DNA of 64,000 nt from Oscillospiraceae bacterium (GTDB taxonomy: Bacteria; Bacillota; Clostridia; Saccharofermentanales; Saccharofermentanaceae): NCBI GenBank assembly GCA_902787975.1, contig CADAIP010000005.1, positions 41,020 through 105,019 on the forward strand, in the 5' to 3' direction. The position numbers and the translations under genes are program-made. Of this stretch, positions 1-8,543 are shown one piece after another; position 1 is the stretch's first letter; each line of letters opens with the position of its first letter. Under the pieces are notes generated by a model that saw only the letters and a list, made by a program, of their open reading frames with translations, did no database searches and was not told the origin of the DNA.

Positions 1-720
1 CAAAACCTGGAATACGCCCATGAAGAGACATATCAGGGAAGATACAATGACGAGAATAAGAAGGCCCTTGTTGCCGGATACTGCCTGCCATCCTTCCTTC
101 ATGCTCTTAAAGAACGGTTCGGGATTGGAAGGCTTGCTTGTCTTGATAGAGCTTCTTACGACTGCAGCAGCAACGACTGTAAGGAAGAATGTGCAGATGT
201 CTATTATGAGTATCAGCTTGATGTCGCTTGCCGCAAGAAGGAATCCTGCGATCACGGGTGAGAAGAGATATCTTGCAGAACCTGCCATCGATACAAGACC
301 GTTAGCCTTTGAATACTGTTCCTTTGTGAGAAGGTCAGTTATGGTTGCAGTGTACGATGGTTCAAGGAGAGCGGAGAAGACCGAGCTTATGGTGGTTCCG
401 AGATAGATCTGCCAAAGCGCGGCTTCTCCTGTGAGCATGCAAATGAGAATGAAGAGGACGCCCAGGCCTGAAAGACCGTCGCCGATCATCATGAGAAGAC
501 GTCTGTCATAGCGGTCAGCAAGAACGCCTGCTGGGATCTTGAGGACAAGTGCGGGAAGGAAGCCCAGGAGTGTGAGCATCGCCATGTCTGCAGCGCTTCC
601 CGTCTTCTGGAAAATATAAAGACCAAGACCGAAGCTCGTGAGGCCTCCGCCTATTGATGAGATCAGTTCGCCTGCCCAGAGCAGAAGAAACTTACCGTAA
701 TTATTCTTTGTCTTTTCCAT
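1..720 (-). CDS. MFS efflux transporter, N-terminal part (runs off window)
   Basis: Membrane exporter of the major facilitator superfamily, closest in style to the MefA/MFS_3 drug-efflux group. Only the first 240 residues are in the window; the C-terminal half lies before base 1. Hydrophobic helices begin near residue 11 (FLLLWAGELISSIGGG), and the family's loop between helices 2 and 3 is seen as GVLADRYDRR at residues 65-74. About six helices fit, the N-terminal half of a 12-helix carrier. Start at 720 is chosen because MEKTKNNYGKF resembles family N-termini; an in-frame ATG at 756 would add 12 residues and neither has a strong ribosome site. It is divergent from putP. The substrate cannot be inferred. 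Confidence 0.85.
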   Translation of the reverse strand, partial: MEKTKNNYGKFLLLWAGELISSIGGGLTSFGLGLYIFQKTGSAADMAMLTLLGFLPALVLKIPAGVLADRYDRRLLMMIGDGLSGLGVLFILICMLTGEAALWQIYLGTTISSVFSALLEPSYTATITDLLTKEQYSKANGLVSMAGSARYLFSPVIAGFLLAASDIKLILIIDICTFFLTVVAAAVVRSSIKTSKPSNPEPFFKSMKEGWQAVSGNKGLLILVIVSSLICLFMGVFQVL

Positions 721-863
721 TTTAAGCCAGACCGCCTTTTTGATTTTTCTGACCATACTTTACTGTCTGACGGGGAGTAAATCTTGAGATAACTCTTACA
801 CATTCCTTAAATATTTCTTAAATCGATGCGGGCACTCTTTAGTCAATAAAAGAATTATTCTGT

Positions 864-869
864 TATAAT
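864..869 (+). promoter_or_regulatory. putP -10 element
   Basis: TATAAT lies 32 bases before the putP start, followed by an AAAGGAGT ribosome site at about 889-896. No good -35 hexamer is visible 16-18 bases upstream, so an activator may be needed. The rest of the divergent region 721-901 shows nothing I can name. Confidence 0.5.
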
Positions 870-901
870 ACGAACGTTATATATTTCTAAAGGAGTATGT
901 T

Positions 902-2461
902 ATGGACAAGTTAATTGCTTTCATACTCTATTTCGTGGTAGTCCTTGGCATCGGTATTTTCTTCTTCTTCAAGAGCAAGGGCAGCGACGAGAAAGAGTAT
1001 TTCCTCGGCGGCCGTCACATGGGTCCTTTCGTTACTGCGATGAGCGCGCAGGCATCGGACATGAGCGGCTGGCTGTTGATGGGTTTCCCGGGTTCGCTTT
1101 TCGCGTTCGGTATGGGACAGGTTTGGATCGGAATAGGTCTTGCACTTGGTACGGCCGGCAACTGGATCTTCGTTGCCACAAGACTCCGCCGTTTCTCAAA
1201 GGCATCAGGTGACTCGATCACTCTCCCTCAGTACCTCACAAACAGATTTGCAAGCCAGAGCCCCGTGCTGAAGGTCGTATGCGCTATCATCTTCCTCATC
1301 AGCTTCACGGTTTATGTTGCATCCGGCTTCGTTGCAGGTACAGCAGTTTTCACATCTGTCATTCCGACACTTGCTGACAATCCGCACCTCGCAATGATCA
1401 TCTTCGCAGTATTGATCCTCATCTATACATTCCTTGGCGGTTACAAGGCTGTATGCTGGACAGACTTTTTCCAGGGCATCATGATGCTCATCGCACTCCT
1501 TGCAGTACCGATCGTCATGAAGGCTGTCGGCGATTTCGATCCCGTTTACTATAATGCTTTCACAAATGCAGCCGGCGATGAAGTTGCCGCATTCGGCACC
1601 AATCCTTTCGCTGCTCCCTGGCAGGAGATCGTAACAGGTCTCGGTTGGGGACTGGGCTACTTCGGTATGCCTCACATTCTCGTACGCTTCATGTCTATCG
1701 AGAAGCCTTCACAGATCAAGAAGTCAGCTACTGTTGCCATCATCTGGGTAGTTCTTACTCTCGGTGCCGCAGCAGTTATCGCTTACCTCGGAAGAACTTT
1801 CATCTTGGGCGACGGAACATCTCTTGCAGAACTTCTCCTTCCTAATGCACGTAAGAACATCTTCATCGAGGTCGTAAGCAGAATCTTCCCCGGCTTCATC
1901 GCAGGAATCCTTCTTTCCGCGATCATTGCCGCTGCAATGTCCACTGCTGACTCCCAGCTCCTCGTTGCTTCTTCCGCATTTACGAGCGACATCTATAAGC
2001 CGCTCCTCCGCAAGAACAGCGCTTCCGACAAGGAGATGCTCTGGGTCGGCCGTATCGTAGTTCTTGTTGTTGCAGTCGTTGCTTTCTTCATCGCACGTCA
2101 GGGCCTTGATGACTCACAGTCCTGGGCCGCAGACATCATGAACATGGTTGAGAACGCATGGGGTCTCTTTGGTGCATCCTTCGGACCTGTCGTTATCCTC
2201 TCACTGTTCTGGAAGCGCTTTAACTACGCAGGCGCAGTTGCAGGAATCATCGGCGGCGCTGTTGCAGATATCACATGGCTCCTTCTCTTTACGAGCACGA
2301 TCAGACCTGCAGCCATCTCCGACACAGGCATTTACGAGATCGTTCCCGGCTTCATTGCAGGCCTCATCATTGCAGTCGTGGTTACACTTGCAACAAAGGC
2401 TCCGGGCAAGGAAGTCGAAGCAATCTATGCCAAGGCTACAGATAAGTCTGTTGACGACTGA
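902..2461 (+). CDS. putP: Sodium/proline symporter PutP
   Basis: Sodium:solute symporter family member that imports L-proline with Na+ across the cytoplasmic membrane. At 519 residues it is close to the usual length of about 500. The sequence is almost wholly hydrophobic helices (about 13) with the family's conserved early segment (YFLGGRHMGPFVTAMSAQAS, about residues 33-52; SDMSGWLLMGFPG follows) and an STADSQLL segment near residue 347 typical of the Na+/substrate site. A good ribosome site (AAAGGAG) precedes ATG 902. It stands alone between a divergent MFS gene and its own terminator, so it is likely a single-gene transcript. Proline specificity is inferred from family resemblance; other SSS substrates are less likely. 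Confidence 0.92.
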   Translation: MDKLIAFILYFVVVLGIGIFFFFKSKGSDEKEYFLGGRHMGPFVTAMSAQASDMSGWLLMGFPGSLFAFGMGQVWIGIGLALGTAGNWIFVATRLRRFSKASGDSITLPQYLTNRFASQSPVLKVVCAIIFLISFTVYVASGFVAGTAVFTSVIPTLADNPHLAMIIFAVLILIYTFLGGYKAVCWTDFFQGIMMLIALLAVPIVMKAVGDFDPVYYNAFTNAAGDEVAAFGTNPFAAPWQEIVTGLGWGLGYFGMPHILVRFMSIEKPSQIKKSATVAIIWVVLTLGAAAVIAYLGRTFILGDGTSLAELLLPNARKNIFIEVVSRIFPGFIAGILLSAIIAAAMSTADSQLLVASSAFTSDIYKPLLRKNSASDKEMLWVGRIVVLVVAVVAFFIARQGLDDSQSWAADIMNMVENAWGLFGASFGPVVILSLFWKRFNYAGAVAGIIGGAVADITWLLLFTSTIRPAAISDTGIYEIVPGFIAGLIIAVVVTLATKAPGKEVEAIYAKATDKSVDD

Positions 2462-2487
2462 TCTTTGATCTTTTCGAAAACTTACAC

Positions 2488-2524
2488 AAGAGGATGTCTC
2501 AATACAACGAGGCATCCTCTTTGC
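2488..2524 (+). terminator. Rho-independent terminator of putP
   Basis: Arms AAGAGGATG (2488-2496) and CATCCTCTT (2513-2521) pair perfectly. The asymmetric core TGTCTC...GAGGCA recurs in other terminators of the window (29461, 44164, 60908, 63752). The T-run is short. Confidence 0.8.
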
Positions 2525-2610
2525 AATTGTTGCTCTTTTTGGGGGGTAACAATTGCATAAAAAAGACGATATTGTGCAATTGTTGGCTGTTTTTTGGAGT
2601 AACAATTGCA
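2522..2610. repeat. Two-unit interrupted-palindrome repeat, period 53
   Basis: Two 36-base units, 2522-2557 and 2575-2610, each with arms TGCAATTGTT and AACAATTGCA enclosing a 16-base T/G-rich loop. Arms are identical between the units; the loops differ. The unit start-to-start distance is exactly 53 bases. No gene covers it. It belongs to the same class of structure as the repeats at 21848, 32563, 50772 and 60940. Confidence 0.85.
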
Positions 2611-2700
2611 CACCGGTCATGCTACTTCACCAGGTTAAGAGATCTTGCTATCATCCTGATGTGATAACATAAGACAGAATATAAAAAGGGGATATGGCTC

Positions 2701-3339
2701 ATGAGTACGGTAACATGGATAAAGTGCAAAACAGACAACTGTTATTTAGTCTCAAACGGAAAAGACGCATTCCTTGTTGATACCGGTAGTGCGGTTAGTT
2801 ACGACAAGGTTTTGGAAGAATGCAGCAAGTACAACATGAAGCTGATCGTTCTGACGCATACGCATTTCGATCACGCCGAAAACGCTGCGAAACTGTCGAA
2901 GCACTTTGGCATTCCGGTGGCATGTCATGAGGCGGATGTTGAGCTTTTCGATAGCTTCGACAAACAGCCGATGGAATCGTACGGCATCGTCGGCAAAGTC
3001 GTGCTCGGCACGTCACTTAAGGTGTTGAGACAGACAAAAGTCGAGAAACCCGACAATCTCATTTTCATCAAGGACGGCGACGATCTGTCGGCATATGGAT
3101 TTGACGCAAAGATAATCGGACTTCCCGGTCACACCAAAGGTTCGATCGGTGTCGATGTCGAAGGAAAATATCTCATCGTCGGCGACGAACTTGATAACTG
3201 GATCAGCCCCGCGACGGGACATCTTTATAACGATCTTGATGCGATCAGGAAGAGTGCCGGGAAGATCGACGGGCTCGGTGAGAGAACCATTTACTATGGT
3301 CACGGCAAGCCGACAGGAAACAGATTTAAGCATTTTTAA
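2701..3339 (+). CDS. MBL-fold metallo-hydrolase
   Basis: Cytoplasmic metallo-beta-lactamase-fold hydrolase of 212 residues, of the glyoxalase-II-like group. The metal-binding motif THTHFDH is at about residues 52-58. A later His (LPGHTKGS, about 142-149), an Asp in VGDELD (about 161-166) and a His in YYGHGKPT near the C-terminus supply the other usual ligands. A GGGGAT ribosome site precedes ATG 2701. The substrate is not evident; this group ranges from thioester hydrolases to lactonases. It appears to be a single gene, with a small GACAC/GTGTC hairpin just after the stop and an unrelated regulator downstream. Confidence 0.85.
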   Translation: MSTVTWIKCKTDNCYLVSNGKDAFLVDTGSAVSYDKVLEECSKYNMKLIVLTHTHFDHAENAAKLSKHFGIPVACHEADVELFDSFDKQPMESYGIVGKVVLGTSLKVLRQTKVEKPDNLIFIKDGDDLSAYGFDAKIIGLPGHTKGSIGVDVEGKYLIVGDELDNWISPATGHLYNDLDAIRKSAGKIDGLGERTIYYGHGKPTGNRFKHF

Positions 3340-3449
3340 GACGGACACACCGTGTCTAAACCCCGAAAACACGGCAATTCCCGCTTTGTGTCGTGTTAAT
3401 TTTGAGAGGATTATCATATCCTGACTCTATCCGGAAGGAGGCCCGAACT

Positions 3450-4565
3450 TTGGATCAGAAGAAAACAGGACAGTTCCTTAAGTCTTTGCGTAATGAAAAA
3501 GGACTTACTCAGGAGCAGCTGGCAAAGCAGTTCAATGTCAGCAACAGATCAGTCTCAAGATGGGAGACCGGAACAAATCTTCCGGACATCTCACTGCTGG
3601 TCGAGATTGCCGATTTCTACGATGTCGATGTAAGGGAGATCATAGACGGGGAGAGGAAAAGCGAGATGATGGATAAAGAGACAAAAGAGGTCGCCGAGAA
3701 GATGGCGGTCTATGCAGGCAATGAAAAGGGACGTTTGTTAAGGGGTGTCCAGATAGCCGGAATTGCCGGTGTATGCGTGACGCTGATAGCACTCGTGCTT
3801 CAGATAATCGCATATGACATTAATAATCCCGACTTAAAGAGATCATCGGCGATCTTAATGACATTCCTGGCATTTGTTGCGATGTCGATAATCACCTTAT
3901 ATGTGACCGGCATTCTTAAGAGGATCTCCAAACACAGAAAACTTGTAATAGCCATAAGAGTGACCATTATCGTTCTGCTTTCTGTGGTGACGCATTACAT
4001 AGTCGTGGGCTTTTTGCTGCTCGGCATGTTTGCCGCTATGTTCTACAGCGCAAAGATCAAAACCACAAACGATATTTCGGATTACAACACGTATATCCAT
4101 GACGGCAAACCAAACAGTGAATACACCATGGGCAAGCAGCCGATCTTCGATATCTTCCCGGAGACGATCGATGTTCCCGCAGATGATTTCCAGATCACTT
4201 ACTACAACCCTTGGGATCCGCAGTATCTTGTCTACATGACGCTTGATTACGGCGACGCCTACGATGAGGAAATGGCAAGGCTTGAGGCGATCGGCATTGA
4301 GGAATACGAGGGCATCTATACCGTTACGGGCGAGCCTGAAGGCTACGATATCGTTGCGATGGATTCCGATGAATACAACGGTTTTGTCTATGCCATGATC
4401 CCCGAAAACAAGGATGGCAACACTAAGATCACCTACTGCGCGATCGTGTTCTGCAACTATTTCCTTGACCTGGATGTTCACGAGTATATGAAGGAAGAAT
4501 ACCTGCTTCCGGGTTTTGATGCGACAGATGATAACCCCTATAGGAAGGAAATGATGGGCACCTGA
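3450..4565 (+). CDS. XRE-family regulator with membrane and C-terminal domain
   Basis: A 371-residue protein with an N-terminal Cro/C1-type helix-turn-helix (about residues 8-62, including GLTQEQLAKQFNVSNRSVSR), then three to four membrane helices (about 100-215) and a C-terminal region rich in acidic and aromatic residues that I do not recognise. Start is TTG 3450, with AAGGAGG at 3435-3441 and 8 bases of spacing; the open frame extends to 3393 without a ribosome site. HTH-membrane fusions of this type are common in Clostridia and are thought to sense membrane or envelope state; that role is inferred here. Target genes are unknown, with its own promoter or the flanking cyclase as candidates. 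Confidence 0.8.
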   Translation: MDQKKTGQFLKSLRNEKGLTQEQLAKQFNVSNRSVSRWETGTNLPDISLLVEIADFYDVDVREIIDGERKSEMMDKETKEVAEKMAVYAGNEKGRLLRGVQIAGIAGVCVTLIALVLQIIAYDINNPDLKRSSAILMTFLAFVAMSIITLYVTGILKRISKHRKLVIAIRVTIIVLLSVVTHYIVVGFLLLGMFAAMFYSAKIKTTNDISDYNTYIHDGKPNSEYTMGKQPIFDIFPETIDVPADDFQITYYNPWDPQYLVYMTLDYGDAYDEEMARLEAIGIEEYEGIYTVTGEPEGYDIVAMDSDEYNGFVYAMIPENKDGNTKITYCAIVFCNYFLDLDVHEYMKEEYLLPGFDATDDNPYRKEMMGT

Positions 4566-4622
4566 AAAATAAATATAAGGTTTCACGCTTATAAATAAAC
4601 GGTAAACAATCTCAAATTCTTA

Positions 4623-4666
4623 TTACAATTTCGACCTCCCGCTTTTATAATCAAGTCATTATAAAA
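4623..4666 (+). promoter_or_regulatory. Promoter with palindromic -10 region before a GGDEF gene
   Basis: TTACAA (4623-4628), 17 bases, then TATAAT (4646-4651). The -10 sits in a perfect 9-base dyad, TTTTATAAT (4643-4651), spacer CAAGTC, ATTATAAAA (4658-4666), so a TATAAT is present on both strands. CCCGC (4638-4642) and GCGGG (4673-4677) extend the symmetry. This could be an operator for a dimeric repressor. Confidence 0.65.
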
Positions 4667-4684
4667 GGAAGTGCGGGAAGGATC

Positions 4685-5857
4685 ATGTATTATGCCAGTA
4701 TAGGAATAATATCGATAATCGTCCTTGTCCTCGTTAATTTCGAGGTGCTGGGCAATGGGAAGAGTTCATTTCCTAATGAACTCCGTAATAAGTACCGCCA
4801 GTTTTTGATTGCCCTTATCGCATATTTCTTTGTAGATGCAATGTGGGGACTGCTATATGAACAAAGATGGGTAGTGGCTGCATATATTGATACTATCCTG
4901 GTGTTCTCCTCGATGGTTCTGTCCGTATTATTCTGGACAAAGGCTGTGGTTGTATTTATCGGGAACAAAGGCAAGCAGACTAAATTATTTGTTTTTGGCG
5001 GATGGTTCATTTTCGGTTTTGAAATGGCAATCCTTACCGTTAATCTGTTTGTGCCGATCGTATTTACTTTTACCGCAGAGAAAGAGTATGTGGCACTTCC
5101 CGCAAGATATATCGCTTTGCTTATGCAGATGATAATGTTCTTAGGGACAGCAATCCATGCTTTTGCTGAATCGGCAAAAACCGAGGGAATCAGTAAAGCT
5201 CATTACAGGACAGTAGGCTGCTCAGCAATCATTATGGCGGTCTTTATTGTTTTGCAGATGCTGTTCCCCTTCATGCCTTTGTATGCACTGGGATGCCTTT
5301 TTGCGACATGTACTATCCATTCATTTATTTACAGGGAAAAAGATATCGTGCACAAACGCGAGATGGAGAATGCCTCGAAGAAGGCTTACAGAGACGGTCT
5401 TACCGGAGTCAATAACAAGCTCGCTTATCTTGAATCATTGACGGAACTTGAAAAGCAGGCTAAAGATCACAGTTTTGAGGGATACGGACTGGTCGTATTT
5501 GATCTTAACGGTCTGAAAGCAATTAACGATACCATGGGCCACGAAGCAGGCGACGAATATCTGAAGAAAGCCTGCAGACTAATTTGCGAGCATTATAAAC
5601 ACAGTCCTGTTTACAGGATCGGCGGCGATGAATTCGTTGTAATCCTCACCGGAAGCGATTTCGATAACAGGGTATATCTCCAGACGCAGTTTGATAAGAA
5701 GATCGATGAGAATGTCGGCAACGACAGTCTCATAGTTTCCAGCGGAATGGCTGTTTTCGATCCTGAGATAGATGAAAGCTACACTGAAGTATTTATCCGT
5801 GCCGATAAGAGGATGTACGAGCGCAAGATGGCGTTGAAGGCATTAACTGCTCAATAA
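4685..5857 (+). CDS. Membrane-bound diguanylate cyclase (GGDEF)
   Basis: Makes c-di-GMP from two GTP. It has 390 residues: about seven membrane helices in residues 1-215, a short linker with basic and acidic residues, and a C-terminal GGDEF domain (about 230-390). The active-site motif RIGGDEF is intact near residue 311, and the substrate-pocket segment FDLNGLKAINDTMGHEAGD is seen upstream of it. No RxxD inhibitory site is visible just before the motif. Start ATG 4685 has GGAAGG upstream. The signal read by the membrane region is unknown. Confidence 0.9.
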   Translation: MYYASIGIISIIVLVLVNFEVLGNGKSSFPNELRNKYRQFLIALIAYFFVDAMWGLLYEQRWVVAAYIDTILVFSSMVLSVLFWTKAVVVFIGNKGKQTKLFVFGGWFIFGFEMAILTVNLFVPIVFTFTAEKEYVALPARYIALLMQMIMFLGTAIHAFAESAKTEGISKAHYRTVGCSAIIMAVFIVLQMLFPFMPLYALGCLFATCTIHSFIYREKDIVHKREMENASKKAYRDGLTGVNNKLAYLESLTELEKQAKDHSFEGYGLVVFDLNGLKAINDTMGHEAGDEYLKKACRLICEHYKHSPVYRIGGDEFVVILTGSDFDNRVYLQTQFDKKIDENVGNDSLIVSSGMAVFDPEIDESYTEVFIRADKRMYERKMALKALTAQ

Positions 5858-5957
5858 CATCAAAACATTAATAAAAACCAAAGATAAATTGAATATTTCG
5901 CCCCGCTGTTGTTGATAAAATGGAACCATCAGATAAAACTTTCAGCGAGGTGTTTTT

Positions 5958-6692
5958 ATGCTCGATCTCAAGGGGAAATGGGTCCTGATAACAGGTGCTT
6001 CACGCGGCCTCGGAAGACTTGCCGCAAAGCTCATGGCAGAGCAGGGCTGCAATCTCATCCTGCAATCAAGAAGCGTGGATCACACTTTATTTCTCGAAGA
6101 GGAAGTTAAGGCTTTGGGCGTTAAGTGTCATTCCTTTGAAGCTGATCTTAACGATATCCCGTCGGTAATGAAGATGCTCTCTGACATTGACGCACTCGGT
6201 GTCGATGTTGACGTTGTTCTCAACAATGCAGGTCTTCAGATCGCATACAGACCTGAGTACTGTGTGACACCTCCGGAAGATTTCTCGGTCAGTTTCAATG
6301 TCAACACAATTGCTCCTGCGATGATCTGCTATCACTATCTTCCCGGGATGCTCGAAAAGGGTTTCGGTCGCATCGTAAACACCACTAGCGGCATCGACAA
6401 AGAACCTGAGCAGGCAGGATATTCGGCAGCGAAGGCAGCACTCGACAAGATAACGAAAGACATGGCTTCGAGACTTGGCGGAACAGGTGTAACAATGAAC
6501 CTTACCGATCCCGGCTGGTGCAGGACGGACCTCGGCGGCCCCAATGTCCCCAACGCACCCGAGAGCGCGATCCCCGGAGTAGTCGTCGGAGCATTTGTGG
6601 ATAATGATGTAAACGGTCAGATTTTCCGCGCACAGGAGTTCTCCGGAATGAGTCTTGAAGACGCGGTCGCAAAAGCTAATTCAATTAATTAA
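5958..6692 (+). CDS. SDR-family oxidoreductase
   Basis: Short-chain dehydrogenase/reductase of 244 residues using NAD(P)H. Cofactor motif TGASRGLG (about residues 13-20), NNAG (about 90-93), and the catalytic Tyr-x3-Lys as YSAAK (about 155-159). The arrangement is the classical SDR length. It is 15 bases upstream of an iron alcohol dehydrogenase in the same direction and probably co-transcribed, so a linked carbonyl/alcohol conversion is plausible. Exact substrate unknown. Confidence 0.88.
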   Translation: MLDLKGKWVLITGASRGLGRLAAKLMAEQGCNLILQSRSVDHTLFLEEEVKALGVKCHSFEADLNDIPSVMKMLSDIDALGVDVDVVLNNAGLQIAYRPEYCVTPPEDFSVSFNVNTIAPAMICYHYLPGMLEKGFGRIVNTTSGIDKEPEQAGYSAAKAALDKITKDMASRLGGTGVTMNLTDPGWCRTDLGGPNVPNAPESAIPGVVVGAFVDNDVNGQIFRAQEFSGMSLEDAVAKANSIN

Positions 6693-6707
6693 GCAAAGGA
6701 GATACGC

Positions 6708-7859
6708 ATGGAAAATTTCACCTTCTATTCACCTACGAAATTCGTATTCGGCAAGGGCACAGAGAATGAAGCAGGAAAGCTCATCAAGGCATTTGGCGGA
6801 AGCCGTGTACTCATCCATTACGGCGGCGGAAGCGTTGTCCGTTCAGGCCTTTTAGACCGTGTAAAAGCTTCTCTTGAGGCGGAAGATCTTGATTATGTCG
6901 AACTCGGCGGAGTTAAGCCCAATCCGAGAAGCGGACTCGTATATGAAGGTATAGATCTCGTAAGAAGAAACGGCATCGACTTTATCCTTGCAGTAGGCGG
7001 CGGAAGCGCGATCGATTCTTCCAAGGCCATTGCAGCCGGCTCTGTTTACGAAGGTGATTTCTGGGACTTTTACTGTGGCAAGCCCATTCTCAAGGCACTG
7101 CCCGTAGGTACGGTTCTTACTATCGCAGCAGCAGGCAGCGAAGGTTCCGGCGATTCCGTAATCACAAAAGAAGAGGGCATGTTCAAAAGAGGCGCGAGCG
7201 GCGAAGGCATAAGACCCAGGTTCAGCATCCTTAATCCTGAACTTACTGAGACGCTTCCTCCATACCAGACAGCATGCGGCATCACGGACATCATGGCTCA
7301 CCTCTATGAGCGATATCTTACAAACTCTAAAGACGTTGAAGTAACCGACCGTCTGATCGAAGCTCTTCTCATCACCATGAAGAACGAAGGTCCCAAGGTT
7401 ATCGCTGATCCCAACAACTATGAAGCAAGAGCAAACATCATGTGGGCAGGCACAATGGCACATACAAATTCATGCGGTGTCGGCCGTTCACAGGACTGGA
7501 ACAGCCACAACATCGAGCACGAGTTATCTGCTCTCTACGACTGCGCTCACGGTGCAGGCCTCGCAGTAACAATGCCCGCTGTTTTCAAGTATGTAATGAA
7601 GCATGACGAAGCGCGTTTTGCCCAGGTTGCAAAAAGAGTCTGGGGTGTCGATACGGCAGAAGAAGGAATCGAAGCTTTCAGGTCTTTCCTGATCTCGATC
7701 GGCATGCCTTCCACACTGGGTGAGCTCGGCGGAAAAGAAGAGGATATCCCGACGCTCGTCAAAAACCTCTGTTACGGCGACGGGCGCGACGGCACGATAT
7801 CAGGCTTTGTCACTCTCAATGAAGATGACTGTACGAAGATATACAAGAACATGATCTGA
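6708..7859 (+). CDS. Iron-containing alcohol dehydrogenase (butanol dehydrogenase type)
   Basis: Group III metal-dependent alcohol dehydrogenase, 383 residues, of the BdhA/YqhD type that reduces aldehydes with NAD(P)H. Visible: the nucleotide-binding GGGSAIDSSKAIAAG (about residues 96-110), the first metal ligands in DIMAHLYERY (about 195-204), and the His-rich metal segment HNIEHELS...CAHGAG (about 267-287). The ribosome site AAAGGAG precedes ATG 6708. It is second in a two-gene unit with the SDR and is followed by a strong terminator. A fermentative role in disposing of reductant is likely but inferred. Confidence 0.9.
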   Translation: MENFTFYSPTKFVFGKGTENEAGKLIKAFGGSRVLIHYGGGSVVRSGLLDRVKASLEAEDLDYVELGGVKPNPRSGLVYEGIDLVRRNGIDFILAVGGGSAIDSSKAIAAGSVYEGDFWDFYCGKPILKALPVGTVLTIAAAGSEGSGDSVITKEEGMFKRGASGEGIRPRFSILNPELTETLPPYQTACGITDIMAHLYERYLTNSKDVEVTDRLIEALLITMKNEGPKVIADPNNYEARANIMWAGTMAHTNSCGVGRSQDWNSHNIEHELSALYDCAHGAGLAVTMPAVFKYVMKHDEARFAQVAKRVWGVDTAEEGIEAFRSFLISIGMPSTLGELGGKEEDIPTLVKNLCYGDGRDGTISGFVTLNEDDCTKIYKNMI

Positions 7860-7865
7860 TCTATG

Positions 7866-7888
7866 GGGTGCCGCATGGCACCCTTTTT
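7866..7888 (+). terminator. Terminator of the SDR/alcohol dehydrogenase unit
   Basis: GGGTGCC (7866-7872), loop GCAT, GGCACCC (7877-7883), then TTTTT. A perfect 7-base stem with a T-run. Confidence 0.92.
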
Positions 7889-7902
7889 AGTTGAACAGGT
7901 TT

Positions 7903-7933
7903 TTGCTTCAAATAATTGCAGAACGGCTATAAT
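7903..7933 (+). promoter_or_regulatory. Promoter of the macro-domain gene
   Basis: TTGCTT (7903-7908) and TATAAT (7928-7933) with a 19-base spacer; the -10 is perfect, the -35 spacing is long. The gene's ribosome site GGAGG follows at about 7950. Confidence 0.55.
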
Positions 7934-7961
7934 AATAAAAAACGCTAAAGGAGGAACGGTC

Positions 7962-8483
7962 ATGAGCAAAATCGATATTCAAAAGGTAAGCATTATTGAA
8001 CTTGAAGTTGATGCCATTGTAAATGCAGCCAATACAGCCCTTCAGCATGGCGGCGGAGTATGCGGCGTGATATTCGACGCAGCCGGTGAGAGAGAGCTCC
8101 AGGCAGCATGCAATAAGTTCGGACATTGCAATACGGGCAATGCAATTATAACTCCCGGATTTAAGCTTCCTGCCAAGTACGTCATCCATGCGGTCGGCCC
8201 CATCTGGCGCGGCGGCTACGATAACGAACCCAAGTTCCTTTACAGCGCATATACGCAGGCACTTACCCTGGCAAAAGAGAACGACCTGCACTCCATAGCT
8301 TTCCCGCTGATCTCAGCAGGCATCTACGGTTATCCGCAGGATCAGGCCTGGCGGAAAGCGCTTCAGGCGTGTCACGATTTTATCGAAGCGAACGGCGATT
8401 ATGAGATCGATATCATTTTCGCAGTGATAGATGACGATATAATGAACAAAGGCCTTAAGGCGAGGGCTGAACTTAATATCTAA
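7962..8483 (+). CDS. Macro-domain protein (ADP-ribose / O-acetyl-ADP-ribose binding)
   Basis: A 173-residue stand-alone macro domain of the YmdB/MacroD type, expected to hydrolyse O-acetyl-ADP-ribose or remove ADP-ribose. Seen: VDAIVNAANTALQHGGGVCG (about residues 16-35), the AxGxI-like AVGPIWRG, and the loop LISAGIYGYP (about 110-119) that grips the diphosphate. I start at ATG 7962 because AAAGGAGG lies directly before it; the frame is open back to 7863 without a ribosome site. It has its own promoter after a terminator, so it is not part of the dehydrogenase operon. Confidence 0.9.
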   Translation: MSKIDIQKVSIIELEVDAIVNAANTALQHGGGVCGVIFDAAGERELQAACNKFGHCNTGNAIITPGFKLPAKYVIHAVGPIWRGGYDNEPKFLYSAYTQALTLAKENDLHSIAFPLISAGIYGYPQDQAWRKALQACHDFIEANGDYEIDIIFAVIDDDIMNKGLKARAELNI

Positions 8484-8543
8484 TAACGGCAAGTTTTGGT
8501 AAAATATGACCTGATCTGATTTTAACGGAGAGGTGACCTTAAA

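Noticed and set aside
20..406. A 128-residue plus-strand frame
   Set aside because: Antisense to the MFS transporter, whose translation gives clear membrane helices and a family motif.
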